This document shows, piece by piece, positions 1 to 16,831 of a stretch of 64,000 nt of DNA. Position numbers and translations under genes: made by a program. The notes beneath the pieces are model-generated. The model had not been told where the DNA came from. It saw only the letters and a program-made list of their open reading frames with translations, and did no database searches. This DNA comes from Rotaria sp. Silwood1 (lineage: Eukaryota > Rotifera > Eurotatoria > Philodinida > Philodinidae): NCBI GenBank assembly GCA_905250075.1, contig CAJNOP010000014.1, forward strand, positions 2,735,848 to 2,799,847, given 5' to 3'. The number at the start of each line of letters is the position of its first letter. The first letter of the stretch is position 1.

Positions 1-1146
1 AATATCATCAATACGAGCACGTATAGGTACTATCCAGTATCGTAGAACTGGTTGATTATATTCATCTTGTTCACCATATTGCATATTTCCTACATCGAAT
101 CTATTCAAATTTGAATATTCATATTTTGTTATCATCATATAAAAATTTTTTTTTGCTCTCCAAAATGATGTATCAAATGTTGTTAGAATATTTTCAATAT
201 CAGCTTCATTTATACAATATGTCGTTGTCTTAAGAATAAAATTATTTAGCAAAGGTAATGATTCTTTTAATAAAGATTCCCAAGCACTTGCTTGTAGAAG
301 TGCATTATGTGCTTTAATTTCTAAATGACGTAAAATAGGCATAGCTTTAAGATATTGTGCTAACATATCAAATGTTGTCGAATCATTTGATTGAAATGAT
401 AATATAACAGTCTGAAGATTAAACATTGTAATAATATTATTGTTTGAAGGTTGTGATAAATAATAGAGACCATAATATGAATTTGAAGTAAATCGAACAT
501 TAAAATATTTAAGATGAGAAGCACATCGAAATATTGATTGTACATGTTGAAATTCGCATGATAGATCAAAATTTGTAAAATATTCAACTGTTGATGAAAT
601 ATTAGTTAAAAAATTCCATTGATTACGTTGAAAATCACTAATTAACATAATTCGTTTAATTTTTTTTAATTTTAATATATCACCAATAACATAATTTAAT
701 GTTGGCATATATTCTGTTTCTATTGCTTTAAGAATAATTGTATCAATAGGTGTATGTAATAATGAAAGAATAGCTCGCTGAGCTATTGACCAATCAATAG
801 TTTTACCATTTAATTGAAAATAAAGTTTACGAAGTCGTTTAAATGAAATAAATAATGGAAAAAATGATAAAAATGTATGAATTTGACCAGGTGTATTTTG
901 TTCAGATAAAATTAATATTTCTATTCGTTCGATATAAGTTGGTAAAAGATCAAGACAAAAATAAAAATAATCTTTTCGACAATGAAAAAAATTAAAATAA
1001 AATCGTTGACATTGCGATATAATTGCATTGAAACGTTGATTTTGTAAATCAGCAAATGCAACCAATATATCTACACCATTTATATATTTTTCAAATATAT
1101 GAATTAATATTTCATTCGGAAGTAATTCTAATTTTGATACAGACAT
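1..1146 (-). CDS. F-box protein, partial (open at left edge)
   Basis: One uninterrupted frame of 382 codons runs from an ATG at 1146 to the window edge without a stop, so the C-terminus lies outside. The N-terminus (MSVSKLELLPNEILIHIFEK) fits the start of an F-box: a Leu-Pro-x-Glu-Ile core followed by a hydrophobic helix. The rest is rich in Leu, Ile and Phe with irregular leucine-rich spacing, as in F-box proteins that recruit substrates to SCF ubiquitin ligases. Large families of such single-exon F-box proteins are typical of bdelloid rotifers. What is seen is the frame and the F-box-like start; the ubiquitin-ligase role is family knowledge; the substrate is unknown. No intron is apparent in the visible part. 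Confidence 0.8.
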   Translation of the reverse strand, partial: MSVSKLELLPNEILIHIFEKYINGVDILVAFADLQNQRFNAIISQCQRFYFNFFHCRKDYFYFCLDLLPTYIERIEILILSEQNTPGQIHTFLSFFPLFISFKRLRKLYFQLNGKTIDWSIAQRAILSLLHTPIDTIILKAIETEYMPTLNYVIGDILKLKKIKRIMLISDFQRNQWNFLTNISSTVEYFTNFDLSCEFQHVQSIFRCASHLKYFNVRFTSNSYYGLYYLSQPSNNNIITMFNLQTVILSFQSNDSTTFDMLAQYLKAMPILRHLEIKAHNALLQASAWESLLKESLPLLNNFILKTTTYCINEADIENILTTFDTSFWRAKKNFYMMITKYEYSNLNRFDVGNMQYGEQDEYNQPVLRYWIVPIRARIDDI

Positions 1147-4100
1147 ACTATAAGAGGAAGAAGACAGTAGTTCGATTTAATGTATAAAAAAACAACTTAT
1201 GTACTTTGTTAATTTCTTTCTTATGTAAAAGTAAAAGTTTTTTTTTTTCTTTTCTACTCAATGTCAGTATGACTTTTTACTTATTATTCAAGAGAACTTT
1301 TATTTATTTGTCTCGCTCGTCTAGCAAACCATGCACAAAACTTACGAATCATATTAACGCATTAATAATCGGCAGGTTATTATGCCATTTACTCATGTCA
1401 AAAAAAAAAAATATATATATATATTGATTTTCTTTGTAGGAATTGTACGTAGAAAAAAAAGTGAATATAGTATCTTATGAGACGTTTGTATAAATTAATT
1501 TTGAACGATTCGATGAATTTTAATTATTATTCACAGAAAACGATAAAAATATAAACATTTAATCGGTACAAAATTTCGATAAGATTCTTTACCTTGGCTT
1601 CACACAACTTGCAGACGCAAAGAATCACATGAAAATCAATATAAACAGTATGAGTAACTACTTTGCTGTTGAATAATAAACAAAATGTTCTATCTTCAGT
1701 GAAAACCGTAAGAATCTCATATATATAAGGATGTATTTGCTTAGACAAATTATCTGCAGCAAACTGTTGAACATCATCAACGTAAGGTGTCCGTCAATCC
1801 CTTTGGTTCACTGACGGTGTTCAACAAAGAAGCGTCATCAATAGCTTATTTGGCAACTTAAAATACTCTGTGGGCGTTCATTCTATATACTTATTTTTTT
1901 TTGTTTGAGAGAGTATATTACAATAAAGAGCATAGTGGAGGCGTTCTATTTTTTCAAGTGCTTACTTTTTAAGCAAAGGAAAAAAATAAATGATCAATAT
2001 GCTGAAAAATTCTCCTAAAATTGCATTTTTAATCATAAAAGTATTATTGAATATGATAATAATAAAGCTTAGTTAGATAAAAATGACTCTGTTATGTTCT
2101 ATATCTTGACATTCTCTTTGAATCAGAAAAAAAAAATTTCTACATAGAATGAAGGTCTACAGAGAATTCTCGGATGCAAGATCAAAAAAGTATAACGAGA
2201 GAAAAAAGAAAGAAAAAATTTCTTGATGTTTCTGAAAACAGTATATTTTTCAAGAAGAAGATGCTGAATAAAAAGTGACGTTAGAGTTATTCATTTAATA
2301 GTTTGTTTATCCGTTTTTGCTAAATGATTTTTTGCATTTTCTGGTTGGTTATTCTTATCAGCGTGTATGAATCGTTGACTAATTCTTATTACTTTCTGAT
2401 GTAGACTTATATTGTCGTGATATGTCTGCTTTAGCTGATTCATTCAAAATATTCTTACTCAGAAACTTTTTTTTCTCTTTATGTATAGTCTCGATAGAAA
2501 TATGCTATACGTAATCAATAAATATTCTGTGTAGTTATGTTATTTCAGTATGCGTAACTTTCTGATGCTCATAGAAAGACAGTTTTCTACTTCTATTGAA
2601 TTATCATTACATTTTAAGTATATAAAACAAAATACAATCTGCAAGAAACAAACAAGTTTGACAAAAACAGACACTAATTATATGCAGACGAACTGAAAAG
2701 TTTCATAGTCTATCATAGAGAAACTAATACAAGTATTTGAACTTCAGCTACCTATTCAAACAATATAAATATGCTGCTTATATAATCTTGTATTATTTTC
2801 TATATGTAGAAAAAAATCGTGTTTTATGACGTGTCTGTTGAATGTCATTCGCTTGTATTTTTTTGTTACTTTAATGCTTCGTGCACGTTTTATATTTTAT
2901 TATATGAGACATTTCAGGTTAAGTATGATATATTCATCTTTCATCTGACTTTGATTGTTTACAACGATTATTTTTTTTTAATAAGTTCTTTTAGCATAGA
3001 AATATGTCAAAATGTTGGTTCTTTTAGCTGATGATTAATAAAAAATTGATGAGTGAATATCTTTTTAATTCTACAAGAAAAATTATCTGAAAATTTTAGG
3101 ATAGACTCGGCGACACAAATCGCATCTATTATTATGAAAATTTCAAAAAGATTGGTTTCAAAAAGAAAACTGCTTCTAGAAATCTGGTTTTCTAGAGATT
3201 CTGTCAAGCTTCGAAACAAAGATGTTTGTCTAATAGTTATTTAGCACTTTGAAGAAGGCTTTATATCGTTTGACATTTGTTTTGAACCTCTCATTCGGTA
3301 ATAAGAGCATTTCTTTTGCATTCTTCGTCACATCGCTAACGAAAAGTAAATCGAGTTTTATTTTAAACTTTGGATTGAGAGTTTGTAGCGTCAGAAGTTG
3401 TCTACAAAATGAATTATTTATGATTGCCTGAAATCGAAGGTTTTAAACTGAAACGCATGCTTCAGAGTGTTTGAAATAACTTAACATGCATGTAGTATTT
3501 AAAAATTAGTTCTATGAGTGTTCATTATTGTGAGATATACATGTTTTAAGTTTGCGAAGCCATGTTCATAACAAAGAATTTGGTCCAAATACTAAGAATA
3601 ATTTTATGAATATGAATATAGATATGATTATTGATAGTTCTCTTACCTGTATACAAAATAATTTTGGGTATTTACGTTTCTTTTTTCTATGGTTCTACAA
3701 ATTTGTTTCGTTTTTTTTTCATAATTTATCGTAATTCTTGTAGCTATTCAAGTGTGTTTGCCATTTGTAACTAAAATAATTGCATACATTCTTTTATCTA
3801 TACGAAAGAAAAAGAAATCTTCAAGCCTTTTCATGATATTCTGATGCAGATAGAATATGTTGACTTTTTTTTCTTACATTATAATTCTTCAATTAGTATC
3901 TGACAAATATTCCTGATTCAAATACTTAGACTATTGGTTAACTACGAAGCTAGACTGGGTTAATGTTATCCCCGTAGATGTTTGGAAACTCTCCAGCAAA
4001 TAGTACTGGTAAACTCAATCCTATAAAGTAGATCTTCCTCATTGAAGCTTTGACGTTTTGCCTTCTTTCACTTGGTTCCTAGTGCTTTTGCTAGGAGAAT

Positions 4101-6102
4101 TTCTTCTAGGTTTCTGTCGATAATAGACAATTATCCGATGATGTATGATACATCTAGTGAGAACAATATTGCAAAGCATGAGCAAAATCACTTGACGATT
4201 ATCTCCCACTAGAGCAAATGTTGCTGATCATCCATATATTTTTATGATAAGAAAATAGAATATGATTTTATTGTCAACACAGAAGAAATTTCCAATGTTG
4301 TGAGCTCTTTTTTTTTTTATTTTTTGTCATAGTTCATTCTTGTCAATCTATGTAACTGATATAACGGTTCTTTATGACTGCAATGGTCAGAAAGCAATAT
4401 AAAGCTTTACAAGAAAGAAACAAAATCGTCATTTTCAGTTAATTACTTAATTTTGATTACGATTTTATCGTGATTAATGTGTACTGATAAGAAGATATAA
4501 TCTTTTTTTCGAAAGGAACTATTGAGAATGAAAAATGTTAATAATCATATAAATTGCTCATAAGTTTTTTTTTTGTTTCAAACTTTGACCTATTATTACA
4601 AATATCACTCAATACTTTTTCATCATTATGAATATCATTTAACATGTAACACATTTTATTTGATTGATGCTTTTAAGTTCAATGTTGACGTTGGATAAGT
4701 TACCCAAAAAGAATGTCAATCAATATTTTTCTATTAAAGAATTAAATCTATTTGAAAACATGTTTTCTCCTTTACGATAACTAGTTATATAAATCCTAAA
4801 CAGATTACTCATGAAGATAATTCACTGGAAATCTATAGGTAGATGTATTTCAATCATTGCATTATACTTAAGAATACATGTCAAAATATGAGTTCAAAAG
4901 CTGATTTTCTCATAAAGAATTAAATTCTATAAAACTTACAAAAATGTAATATTAAAATTGATATCTCATCAGGTGCTTATGGCTATATTCAAAAATTGCG
5001 AACAAAAAAATTAAGCCAATTAAGAAAAAAATATTCACAATTTAGAACACAGAAAATAACGTTGATCTTATTTTTATTGTATTTCCAAATTGCGAATACT
5101 TTTTATAATTAAATAATATAGTTTTAATTCTTTTTATTTGACAAGTCAATACGAATTTATCATTTGAATATATAATTTTCTTTTTTTTAAATATTTTTAT
5201 TTATTTTCCTTTAATCATTATTCTCATTTATTATTATATATTCAAATGACAAAATTCGTGTTGACTTGTCAAATAAAAAGAAATAATATCATTCTTATTC
5301 CTCAAACTTCTATATTTATATTATTAATAAAATTGAACTCATAATCAGCTATTGCAATAACTAATTAATTAAAGTGTTCGTAATTTTGAAATGCAATAAA
5401 AATAAGATCAACGTTATTTTTTGTGTTCCAAATTGCGAATAATTTTTTCTTAATTTTTTTTTTATTCACAATTTGGAAACTACGAAAATTTCATAACAAA
5501 AGAAAACAAACGATCTTCACTATGTTGTCCTTCAGGATATATATTTATTATGTTTACTTTCTTATCAATCATCTCTCATTTAAAATGTATATCCAGAATG
5601 ATTGATAGTAATCTGTTGTTTTTTTACTGTCAATCACTAAAATAACATTTAGAATATTAATGATGATGAGTGATTTTGAATATGTTATTTCATATTAATA
5701 TTGATGATTTCTATTAAAAAAAAAAAATTTCATAGAGAAAATTCATTACATAGATTTATTTCTTTTTCTGTCTAAAAGAAAAAGAGTAATTAACGATAGA
5801 AAAGCAATGTCTTCTTGTTCATACGAATATGTTCTAACGGAATGACATCGTTCGTTTTCTTATATACACACACACGCACATTTCAAATTGTTTATGCAAC
5901 GATTTATTCGTGTTCGTCCGATATTTTTCTCTTCTTTCCTAACATATCCTCGGTCAGGCAATCTAAACAAAAGATTAAAAAATATATTCGACAGCTTCAT
6001 CTTTCTCTTACGATTTCTTCATTTCATATACATTCATAGAAAGAAAAGCAAGCTGCAGTTTAACACTTTATTTCTTTATCATATATTGTTTTGTATTTAA
6101 AA
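1147..6102. other. Gene-poor AT-rich stretch
   Basis: No convincing coding frame is seen. Short open frames of 60-75 codons occur on both strands, but they read as random AT-rich sequence and lack splice-compatible neighbours. The stretch holds homopolymer T and A runs, a short (AT)n tract near 1410-1424, and one foldback element listed separately at 5018-5455. Part of it may be the promoter of the leftward F-box gene (immediately right of 1146) and of the rightward gene at 6103. Confidence 0.6.
5018..5455. mobile_element. Foldback / MITE-like inverted repeat
   Basis: The two halves are imperfect reverse complements. The outer ends read AATTAAGAAAAAAATATTC on the left and the complementary GAATAATTTTTTCTTAATT on the right. 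The blocks around AACGTTGATCTTATTTTTATTG (left, about 5060) and CAATAAAAATAAGATCAACG (right, about 5394) also match, as do TTTGACAAGTCAATACGAAT (about 5139) and its complement near 5250-5272. The centre, about 5170-5240, is unpaired AT-rich sequence. No coding capacity is seen. TTAA lies just inside both ends, but a target duplication is not proven. The most likely identity is a non-autonomous DNA element. Confidence 0.65.
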
Positions 6103-6667
6103 ATGTCGAACTTTCAAAATAGTTTTTCTGACAATAATACACCCGATCAATTAATTCAAATATCAACATCTAATGATAATTCATGTCCACAAGCATTACT
6201 TCTTGATCAATTATATATGTATGATTTACCAACAGGATGGAATGCTATGGTATAAAAAAAAAAATATCCAATTTTTCTATCGAAATAAAAAGATTTGTCT
6301 TTTTGCTTTTAATTAGCTTGTTGGATTATTAGCTTCTATATTAACAATTATATTTCTGTTAACATGTCTTTATTATTTGATTTGTCGTCGTGAATATTCT
6401 AATGAATTATCGGATAGTCAAATACCAGTTGAACAAAATGGAACAACATCAATACCGATAACAAGTTTATCACAAACGGCAATGACAACATTTATTAATG
6501 AACCAGGTAAAGAAATAAAAATTATGACATATACTGAACAAACATCAACAACAACTACTGATTTTGTTGGTATTGGACATTCAAGTTCACCAAATAGAAA
6601 TGCACTTTTAACGAATGTTAATGTTGATCCAAGTGAACTTCGTTTACTTCAACATGAACATAATTAA
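6103..6667 (+). CDS. Small single-pass membrane protein, unknown function
   Basis: There are two exons, 6103-6249 and 6317-6667, joined in phase 0 across a 67-bp GT-AG intron, giving 165 residues. Residues 1-49 are hydrophilic with no signal peptide. Residues 50-72 form one clear membrane helix (LVGLLASILTIIFLLTCLYY) followed at once by a basic CRRE stop-transfer motif. The remaining 93 residues are Ser/Thr-rich. This suggests a type III or signal-anchor protein with the tail in the cytosol. AATAAA signals at 6815 and 6832 fit its 3' end. I do not recognise the family. The start is the first ATG in frame, and the intron is needed to keep the helix intact. Confidence 0.75.
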
Positions 6668-9248
6668 AAATACAAAAACAAAAGAAAAAGAAAACAAGGT
6701 TGTTTTTTTTGTTAACAAATTAATGATACATAAATAATCTTGTCTTATTTCTTTATGTATATATGTGTCTATATTCAGATATATGTGCTTATGTATTACT
6801 ATGTTATTGTTGGAAATAAATATCTTGATTGAATAAAGTTGAATTTAGATATTATTGTTACAAAGAAAAGCTATTTAAAATAATGATCATATCTTAGTGT
6901 TTCAAAGTTTTGTGAAATAAATCTCTTCTTAATATTTACAATAGTTAAATTTAATAAACAGTTTGATAGTCTCAAGCCAATGTGTTAATAGTCAAACTCG
7001 TTATTTAGCTGATAGTAGTAGTAAAATTATATTAGTATAAATAGATTAAACGTTATAGATAGTGTAAAAATCAATAATTTCAAAGTTGTGAAGAGTTATG
7101 GGTCCCCTCGAATATCTGGAGAATGGCTAAAAAAAAAAAAATTTGAATTCTTCAGGGTAGATAAACATGGACATTTTTTTCTTTTTTTGTCCTTCGAATA
7201 AAAAAATCAAAATATCAAAGTTAATGAAAACTTATCTAAACATGAAGAAGAATCATATGATTATGTAATTGAATACATTGAGAGAAAAAATAAATTATCG
7301 AAAAGGTGAACCATGTACTATCGTGATGGAGAAAGCATTCATATATGTACTCAAAATAATGACATTTGCTATCAATGTGTAGAATTTGAGATGATCTCTT
7401 CTGTTTGTTGCTATTTATGGAAAAAAAATACACAGCAGACATTTTCACATACATTAAAGATTTAAAAATGTTACTGATTGTGAAAGTATCGGCGAAATTG
7501 TTGATCAGTTCGAGACCGGATGAAAGAAAAGTCACATCCGTACTGGACACTAGTGTATAGTATAAGTGAAAAGCGTTTCAACTCGATTAGACAGAAGAAA
7601 TGAGAGTAAATAGATTTTTTTCATTAAAAAAAGTTAATTTGAGAAAAATTTGATTTGCTATTTCTTTTATGAAAATTTGAATTTTAAAGTTTAAAGACAA
7701 GTTTTGGATATTAATTCAAACGATATAATAACTATTAAAAAAAATCAAAACTTTTGAGTTACGAAAGAGTAGTAATACTTTTAAGTAATATTATTGACAA
7801 AAGTCTTTGGGAAATTGAAAAAATGACATTGAAGAATATCAATATTTCACAGCTAGCTAATATTTTTTTGAAAGAACAATACTCTTTAAATATTTGAAAG
7901 AATTTGAGTAAGTCGTTTTGATATAAAAAATACTGTGGAATAGAAAGAAAAGGTGTTTTTTCTTACATTTGATATTATCGTACTGGTCTAAAGTATACGA
8001 TCAGCATATTATTAATTTTTTTTCTACGATACCAAACTATTAACTCAAATCTAAATAGCTAATGAAGTTCTCTATCAAATTTTATATATGGACTATAAGA
8101 GAAAGTTTTTCTTAAAAACTGAATACAGCAGTCTTCAGGTTCTAGAAGACTATGTGACAATTATTTTTTAAGAATATCATTCTAAAAGAGTACAAAATTT
8201 TGAATACAGTAGAAGGTTGTTGAATTTTCTAAGAATGCTATGATTTTGATAGAGAATTTCATTGACTATTCAAACCACTATTTGAAATGAAGTTAAATTC
8301 TTGTTACCGTAGAAAAAAAAAGTTAAAGATACGTTGATCATGTATAATTTACAAATTAGTACTGTATTTCAAATATGTGTTGCCTTTTGTGAGTGTGTTG
8401 TCAATATTAATGTATAATTACCTTGAAAAGATGCGTAAAATTGAAAAGCAATATCGTGTATATTTCATAGATTATAATATTATTATTAATATTATCTTTG
8501 ACCTGATATATAATTAATATTAAGAACAAAAAAAACTAATCAAATTCAATTGTATCCGTATTAATATAAACAATAATTGTTTTATTTTTAATTTTATGAA
8601 TTATGAATTCGAATTAAGATTTCTAGTACCTTTTCTTTGCTTTCTGTAGAATGGATCTTTTTGTTGTCACAATAAGGTTTTTTATTTTTTTTTTCTATTA
8701 GAAATTTTACCCATAAATTCATATAAAAAAAACGCATAAATGAGTAATATTATTTTTTTATTTTGAAGATGCAGTTCTATAAAACACAAAGAAAAAACTG
8801 TATTTTTTTCGTGAATTTTGAATTATAATTAAAATACACTTGATAATATTACTTTGTCAACATACTTCTCCTATAAACCTTCAAAGAATTTTTCTTCTTC
8901 CTATGTCAAGGGCGAGAAAATGTACTTAATTCTTTTTCTTTCCGAGCTGACTTCCTATCTCCTATTGGACCATTTTTCCAAGCTAGAGGGTATAAATTAT
9001 TGTTTTCGACTCTATCTATTAATATACGCCAATATTGTTTAGTTAATGCATGATCGTAAGCATAGAAAATATATGACTGGAGAATCTAGAAGCTGATCGT
9101 TCTTTTTTTTTCTTTCTTGCCGTTATTGTTGTTGTTGTTAGTTTTTTTTTCTCCTTCCTATTGAGTTGCCTTGCATCACGTTCTGATTTGTGTATAAAGG
9201 TGTAAAATATAGTTTTTGCTTTACCTTTATATATTCTTTACTCATCGA
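6668..9248. other. Intergenic stretch between the membrane-protein gene and hsp70
   Basis: This holds the 3' end of the upstream gene (AATAAA at 6815 and 6832) and the distal upstream region of hsp70, including a TATAAAGG at 9193-9200. No supported gene is seen. A weak inverted repeat has arms near 8031-8085 and 8245-8285 (shared core TTCTCTATCAAA and its complement) and may be a decayed foldback element. Confidence 0.55.
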
Positions 9249-9266
9249 GAATATTCTAGAATATTA
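9249..9266 (+). promoter_or_regulatory. Heat-shock element of hsp70
   Basis: GAA at 9249, TTC at 9254 and GAA at 9259 sit at exact 5-bp steps. TTA at 9264 is a near match for a fourth unit. This is the alternating nGAAn/nTTCn array bound by heat-shock factor trimers. It lies just upstream of a TATA box and about 90 bp before the hsp70 ATG, which predicts heat or stress induction. Confidence 0.85.
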
Positions 9267-9272
9267 TTTGAA

Positions 9273-9286
9273 TATATATATATAAG
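9273..9286 (+). promoter_or_regulatory. TATA box of hsp70
   Basis: The run TATATATATATAAG sits 7 bp downstream of the heat-shock element and 67 bp before the ATG, leaving room for a 5' leader of about 35-45 nt. An alternative TATAAAGG lies at 9193-9200, upstream of the heat-shock element. Confidence 0.6.
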
Positions 9287-9352
9287 TATTGGCACGCTAT
9301 TCATCTGCTATTCTAATTCAACGTTTGATTACAAATACATTTACTTCTCATT

Positions 9353-12755
<3,403 letters not shown>

Positions 12756-12859
12756 CCAAGACATTTTTTAGCCTAATCCTTGATTTATAACATTTGTAGA
12801 ATTTTGGTGATCAGATTGTATTGCCATGATTTGACAGATGTATTTTTTTTTGTGAATAC

Positions 12860-12865
12860 AATAAA
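12860..12865 (+). terminator. Polyadenylation signal of hsp70
   Basis: AATAAA lies 105 bp after the hsp70 stop codon. It is the first canonical signal downstream. Confidence 0.6.
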
Positions 12866-14708
12866 GGTTTCATTTTTATTATCTTAATTATGATTTTTTT
12901 TCTGTATTGCTCGTCGGCTATATTCACTGCTTAGTATCTATTAGAAATATTTTAATTAAAAAATTGTCTCTACAAATTGAAGCAGGATGGACAGTATGTA
13001 TGAGAAGCAGGACTCAAAATCGAGCCATTTTTTGATGGTCCGATCTAACTCAATTCAGCTAGGGATGACACTATTAAAAATATATTTCTTTTACAAAAAA
13101 GATGTCAGAGTTAAATAAAGTTGAATAACTTATTGAAAAGAAAGATCAAGATATATGTGCGTAGAGAAACTTCGACTTCTTGAAGATTATCATTTGTTAC
13201 CATAAAGTTTCAAGAGTGAAATTCTCGCTAATCAAACTCAATGAGTCGGAGCGATTACTATTTTATAGTTACACTGCTTCACTCGAGGAACACTAGTGCC
13301 ACTTAATCGTGTTGATAGTGCATTCGATCTTGTGTGTATGAATGAGAAATGTCATAGAACTGAATAAATGCTCTGCTTTTTATTTATTGATTAAGTGGAC
13401 CTTTCAAAACATTCGCATAATCAAGATTCTTGATTGTTATCAGTTGTGAGATACAAAACTCATGTAAGAAATTTAGACGAAATTTCAGAATAACACTGAT
13501 TGAAATCAGATTCCTTTTGTTTTATTACGTGGAAGATCATCTTTGAAAAAGAAATAATCTTCTCAGACCATATGGCTTATGTTGAGCTCTAATAAGAAGT
13601 GTTCAAAAATAAAAATAAACGCCTATTTTGTTGAATTTAGGTTGCATAATTCGTCAAGACATTTCTTCTTCTCTGTTCTGATCGGTTTAAGAATTTTTAT
13701 TGATGAAATCGAAATTTGAAAACCTTGTTGAATCCGTAGCAAAATCCGAAAAATATGATTGTTGTTTTAATCTATTTTGAAAGTTATTCATTTTTGTTCT
13801 TGTGATTATTATTTCATGCTTAAATAAACATGAATTATGGATGTAAAAGATATGAAATGAAGATTGAATTTAGTAAAATAATGAAAAAAATTTAATTTAT
13901 AATGAACGCACTTCTATAAACAATTTCAATTGAAATTTACAAAACTACGAACGGTTTAATGTTTAAAAAACAAAAAATGAGTAGATTATAATAAACGATC
14001 ATTTGTGTTATGAGTTGTCGATGGATTTGAATTTGGTTTCTAATATTAGTTCTGATAGTTGCTGGATAAAGAATACGATTCTTTACGTTTTTTTTATGAT
14101 ATTGTGATAGTTTTGATTTCGAAAATTTTTTCTCTGAAATATTTTTTCTAAAACTTTGAAATTTACAACAATAAGTGCAAAATTTTATATAGAATATTCT
14201 AGAACATTTCAGATTTCGGCTGATTCATTTCTTAAAACGTTTTATAATTTTCTCACTGTTTTGACTTTCGTACCAATACAGTTCAATAGATGCTAATCGT
14301 TTTTAAGTTAAATCTAATGAAAGAAATACATTCGAACAATAAATTCAACAATTTTGTAACTGTATTCAATGATACCAAAACGAAAATTTAAAATAAATGC
14401 TAAACATTTTAAAAATACAAAAAAAAAACGTGAGTCATTTATAACGGAATGCTTGTTACGTCAAACATGAATCAAAATTACGCGTTGAATAACTTAAATT
14501 CTATTCGTTTACGTTAAAAGAATGATTATATATATATATATATATATATATGTGGAGAGCGCAACGCTAGTCGATTTGTTATTCATTCTTTACCATCGTC
14601 TTGTGTGCATCACAAGTAAAGTTTGTTAATCCCATAATACGATCATCTCGTCTGTTTTGTTCATTATTATCACACAATGAAATCTGTTGTTTTTTGTATT
14701 TTAAAATA
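12866..14708. other. Intergenic stretch with no supported gene
   Basis: AT-rich sequence with no coherent coding frame. An (AT)n run of about 27 bp lies at 14526-14552, shortly before the next gene, and is the only distinctive feature. Confidence 0.6.
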
Positions 14709-16408
14709 ATGGCAAATTCAGGTTCTAATTTATTATCATCAACTAATAAATGGCATTCAACAGCAACACATACTTCATCTTCAATCACAGCTACACATGG
14801 TTATCGTCATCGTCCATCGATTCCTTTATCAGATATTTCAGCAAATATGAATACAGCAGCAATGACAACTTTTTCAAGAAAATGTATTTATGTTAAAGAA
14901 GGTTAAATTATTTTTTAAATAAATAAAATATATTCTATATGTTATTTTTGTTTTTAGTTATTAGTGTTAATAATAGTGCAGCACATTTGCCATTGGTATC
15001 ATCAGATAATAGTAGTGCAAGTGAATGTGAAAGTGGAGAATTAAGTTCAGATGAATATCCATCACAAATTAAACTTAAACCTAAATCAATTACTCATTGT
15101 CAAGAAAATCTATCAGATCCAACATATGAAATGGGCACTTTAGCACAATTACTTAATCATTCATTTTCTGGTCATAAAGATATATCGATGGCATCTCAAA
15201 AGTTCGTATATACATTTTTGATTTTATATGTTAAATTCAAATACAAAAATCATAGAGACTCCAAGAGGCATAGATTTTTCAGAAGTCAGGGCAAAAATTT
15301 AGACTGAGTACATTCTCAGTATGTGGCAGAAATAACCATAGGAATGTCAGAGAGTGTCTATCAATAACGTCTCGTTATAATATTTGAATTACGTCCTTGA
15401 TGCATTTCTAGAGGATTAAGTAATAAAGATGATGAAGAAATGTGCCACAAAAAAAGATAGAATGAAACAACTCCCTGTGATTAGCAACAGCAGACGCAGG
15501 ATGCTTCACATTTTAATCACATAGGCATTGTGCTAACAGCTTTTATTTATCAGAAAATCATAGGAATTTAAGAGTTTGAAAAATCTGAAAATAATGTTAA
15601 CCTCATTCTTAATGTTTTTAGCTCAAATCTTTAAAAACGACGTATATTTTGATGTAAATATACCAATTGAAGTTCTTATTGTTCGAGAAATTAATTAATT
15701 AATTAAGAAGGTTTTCTGTTATGTATAATGCATCATTTCTCAAAGGAGTTTTTGTGGTCATTCTATAATCTGAAATAGTATCTTATTCAAAAGACAAAAA
15801 TTACAAAAGATTTCCATCTCAAACATTATTTAGTGTCTGAAAAAAACTTCAGCTCGATAGAACATATTTTGCTCTAGTCGTCAAGATCTACTTGCTCTGA
15901 AAATTTCAATATTTTCTGATGAACCATGTTCCAGACACACCAGAAATGTATTTAAAAAAATACATAATGCATTGCATTTTCGTGATTCTATCTATCTTAA
16001 TCTTTCATGAGTTGTTGATAATATGTATGTCAACGTCAGTAGAAGGGACAGTAACTTTGCTCTCTACATCAACACTTTCTGTAGTTCATATTTTAGAATG
16101 GTTTTCATTCATTACATTGTAGACATGAATCAGATATTCATCGTCATGTAGTACCTGATAATCGAATGCGTTCATCATCGTCATCATCAACACCTCGAAT
16201 TGAAGCTCCATTAAAAGCTCGTCGTTTATCAGAACATTTATCAACAACGATTGAACGACAAAAAACACGTAGTGAACAACGAAATAATGCATATATACAA
16301 TTAAAACATATAGCTCAACGACGTTTAAATGTTGTTGCAGAACTTGTTACATTAGATGAACAATATGAAGCAACACTTGCCAAATTATTACTTCCAGGCA
16401 ATCATTAA
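14709..16408 (+). CDS. Unrecognised 240-residue protein, Ser-rich with a C-terminal coiled coil
   Basis: Three exons: 14709-14901, 14958-15201 and 16123-16408. They join in frame (split codons at both junctions) to 240 residues, with introns of 56 and 921 bp. The start is the ATG opening MANSGSNLLSSTNKW; the same frame is open further upstream but only with non-coding-like sequence. Residues about 1-145 are low-complexity and Ser/Thr/Asn-rich with an acidic Ser patch (SASECESGELSSDEYPS). The last 65 residues are charged and helical (RRLSEHL, ERQKTRSEQRNNAYIQLK, LDEQYEATLAKLL) and look like a coiled coil. An AATAAA at 16497 fits the 3' end. I cannot assign a family. It may be a regulatory or scaffold protein that dimerises through its C-terminus; that is inference. 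Confidence 0.7.
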
Positions 16409-16831
16409 GCATGCCTTTTTAGTTAAGAATTGTGTTGTACTATCATTCATACAAATGTATATAGATAAATTATTATTAATTAGATTTGTTTGATTGAATA
16501 AAGAAAGTCTAATATTTGAAAAAGACTTCTGATTTTGTTTATCTATGAATCTTAGAATTGTTTCTTCTTTGATATTATCATTTAAAAGAAACGAACAAGA
16601 TTCTTTGTATTGTATTTGATTCAATTTTATCTGCTGCTGCAGCTATTACTTCATCAAAAATATTTAATACATTATTGACAAAAACTTTTATTGAATTTCT
16701 GTAAAATCAAAATTCGAATGTTTTGACACACACAAAAACGTTAAAAATATTGAATAATAATCATAAAGATAACACCGACGTCAGAATTAAATAAAAAGTT
16801 ACTATTCGAAACCAAACTTAAGTTTTTTTTC

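Noticed and set aside
7236-7550. Minus-strand frame of 104 codons
   Set aside because: It has no splice-compatible neighbours and no domain, and its composition matches the AT-rich background.
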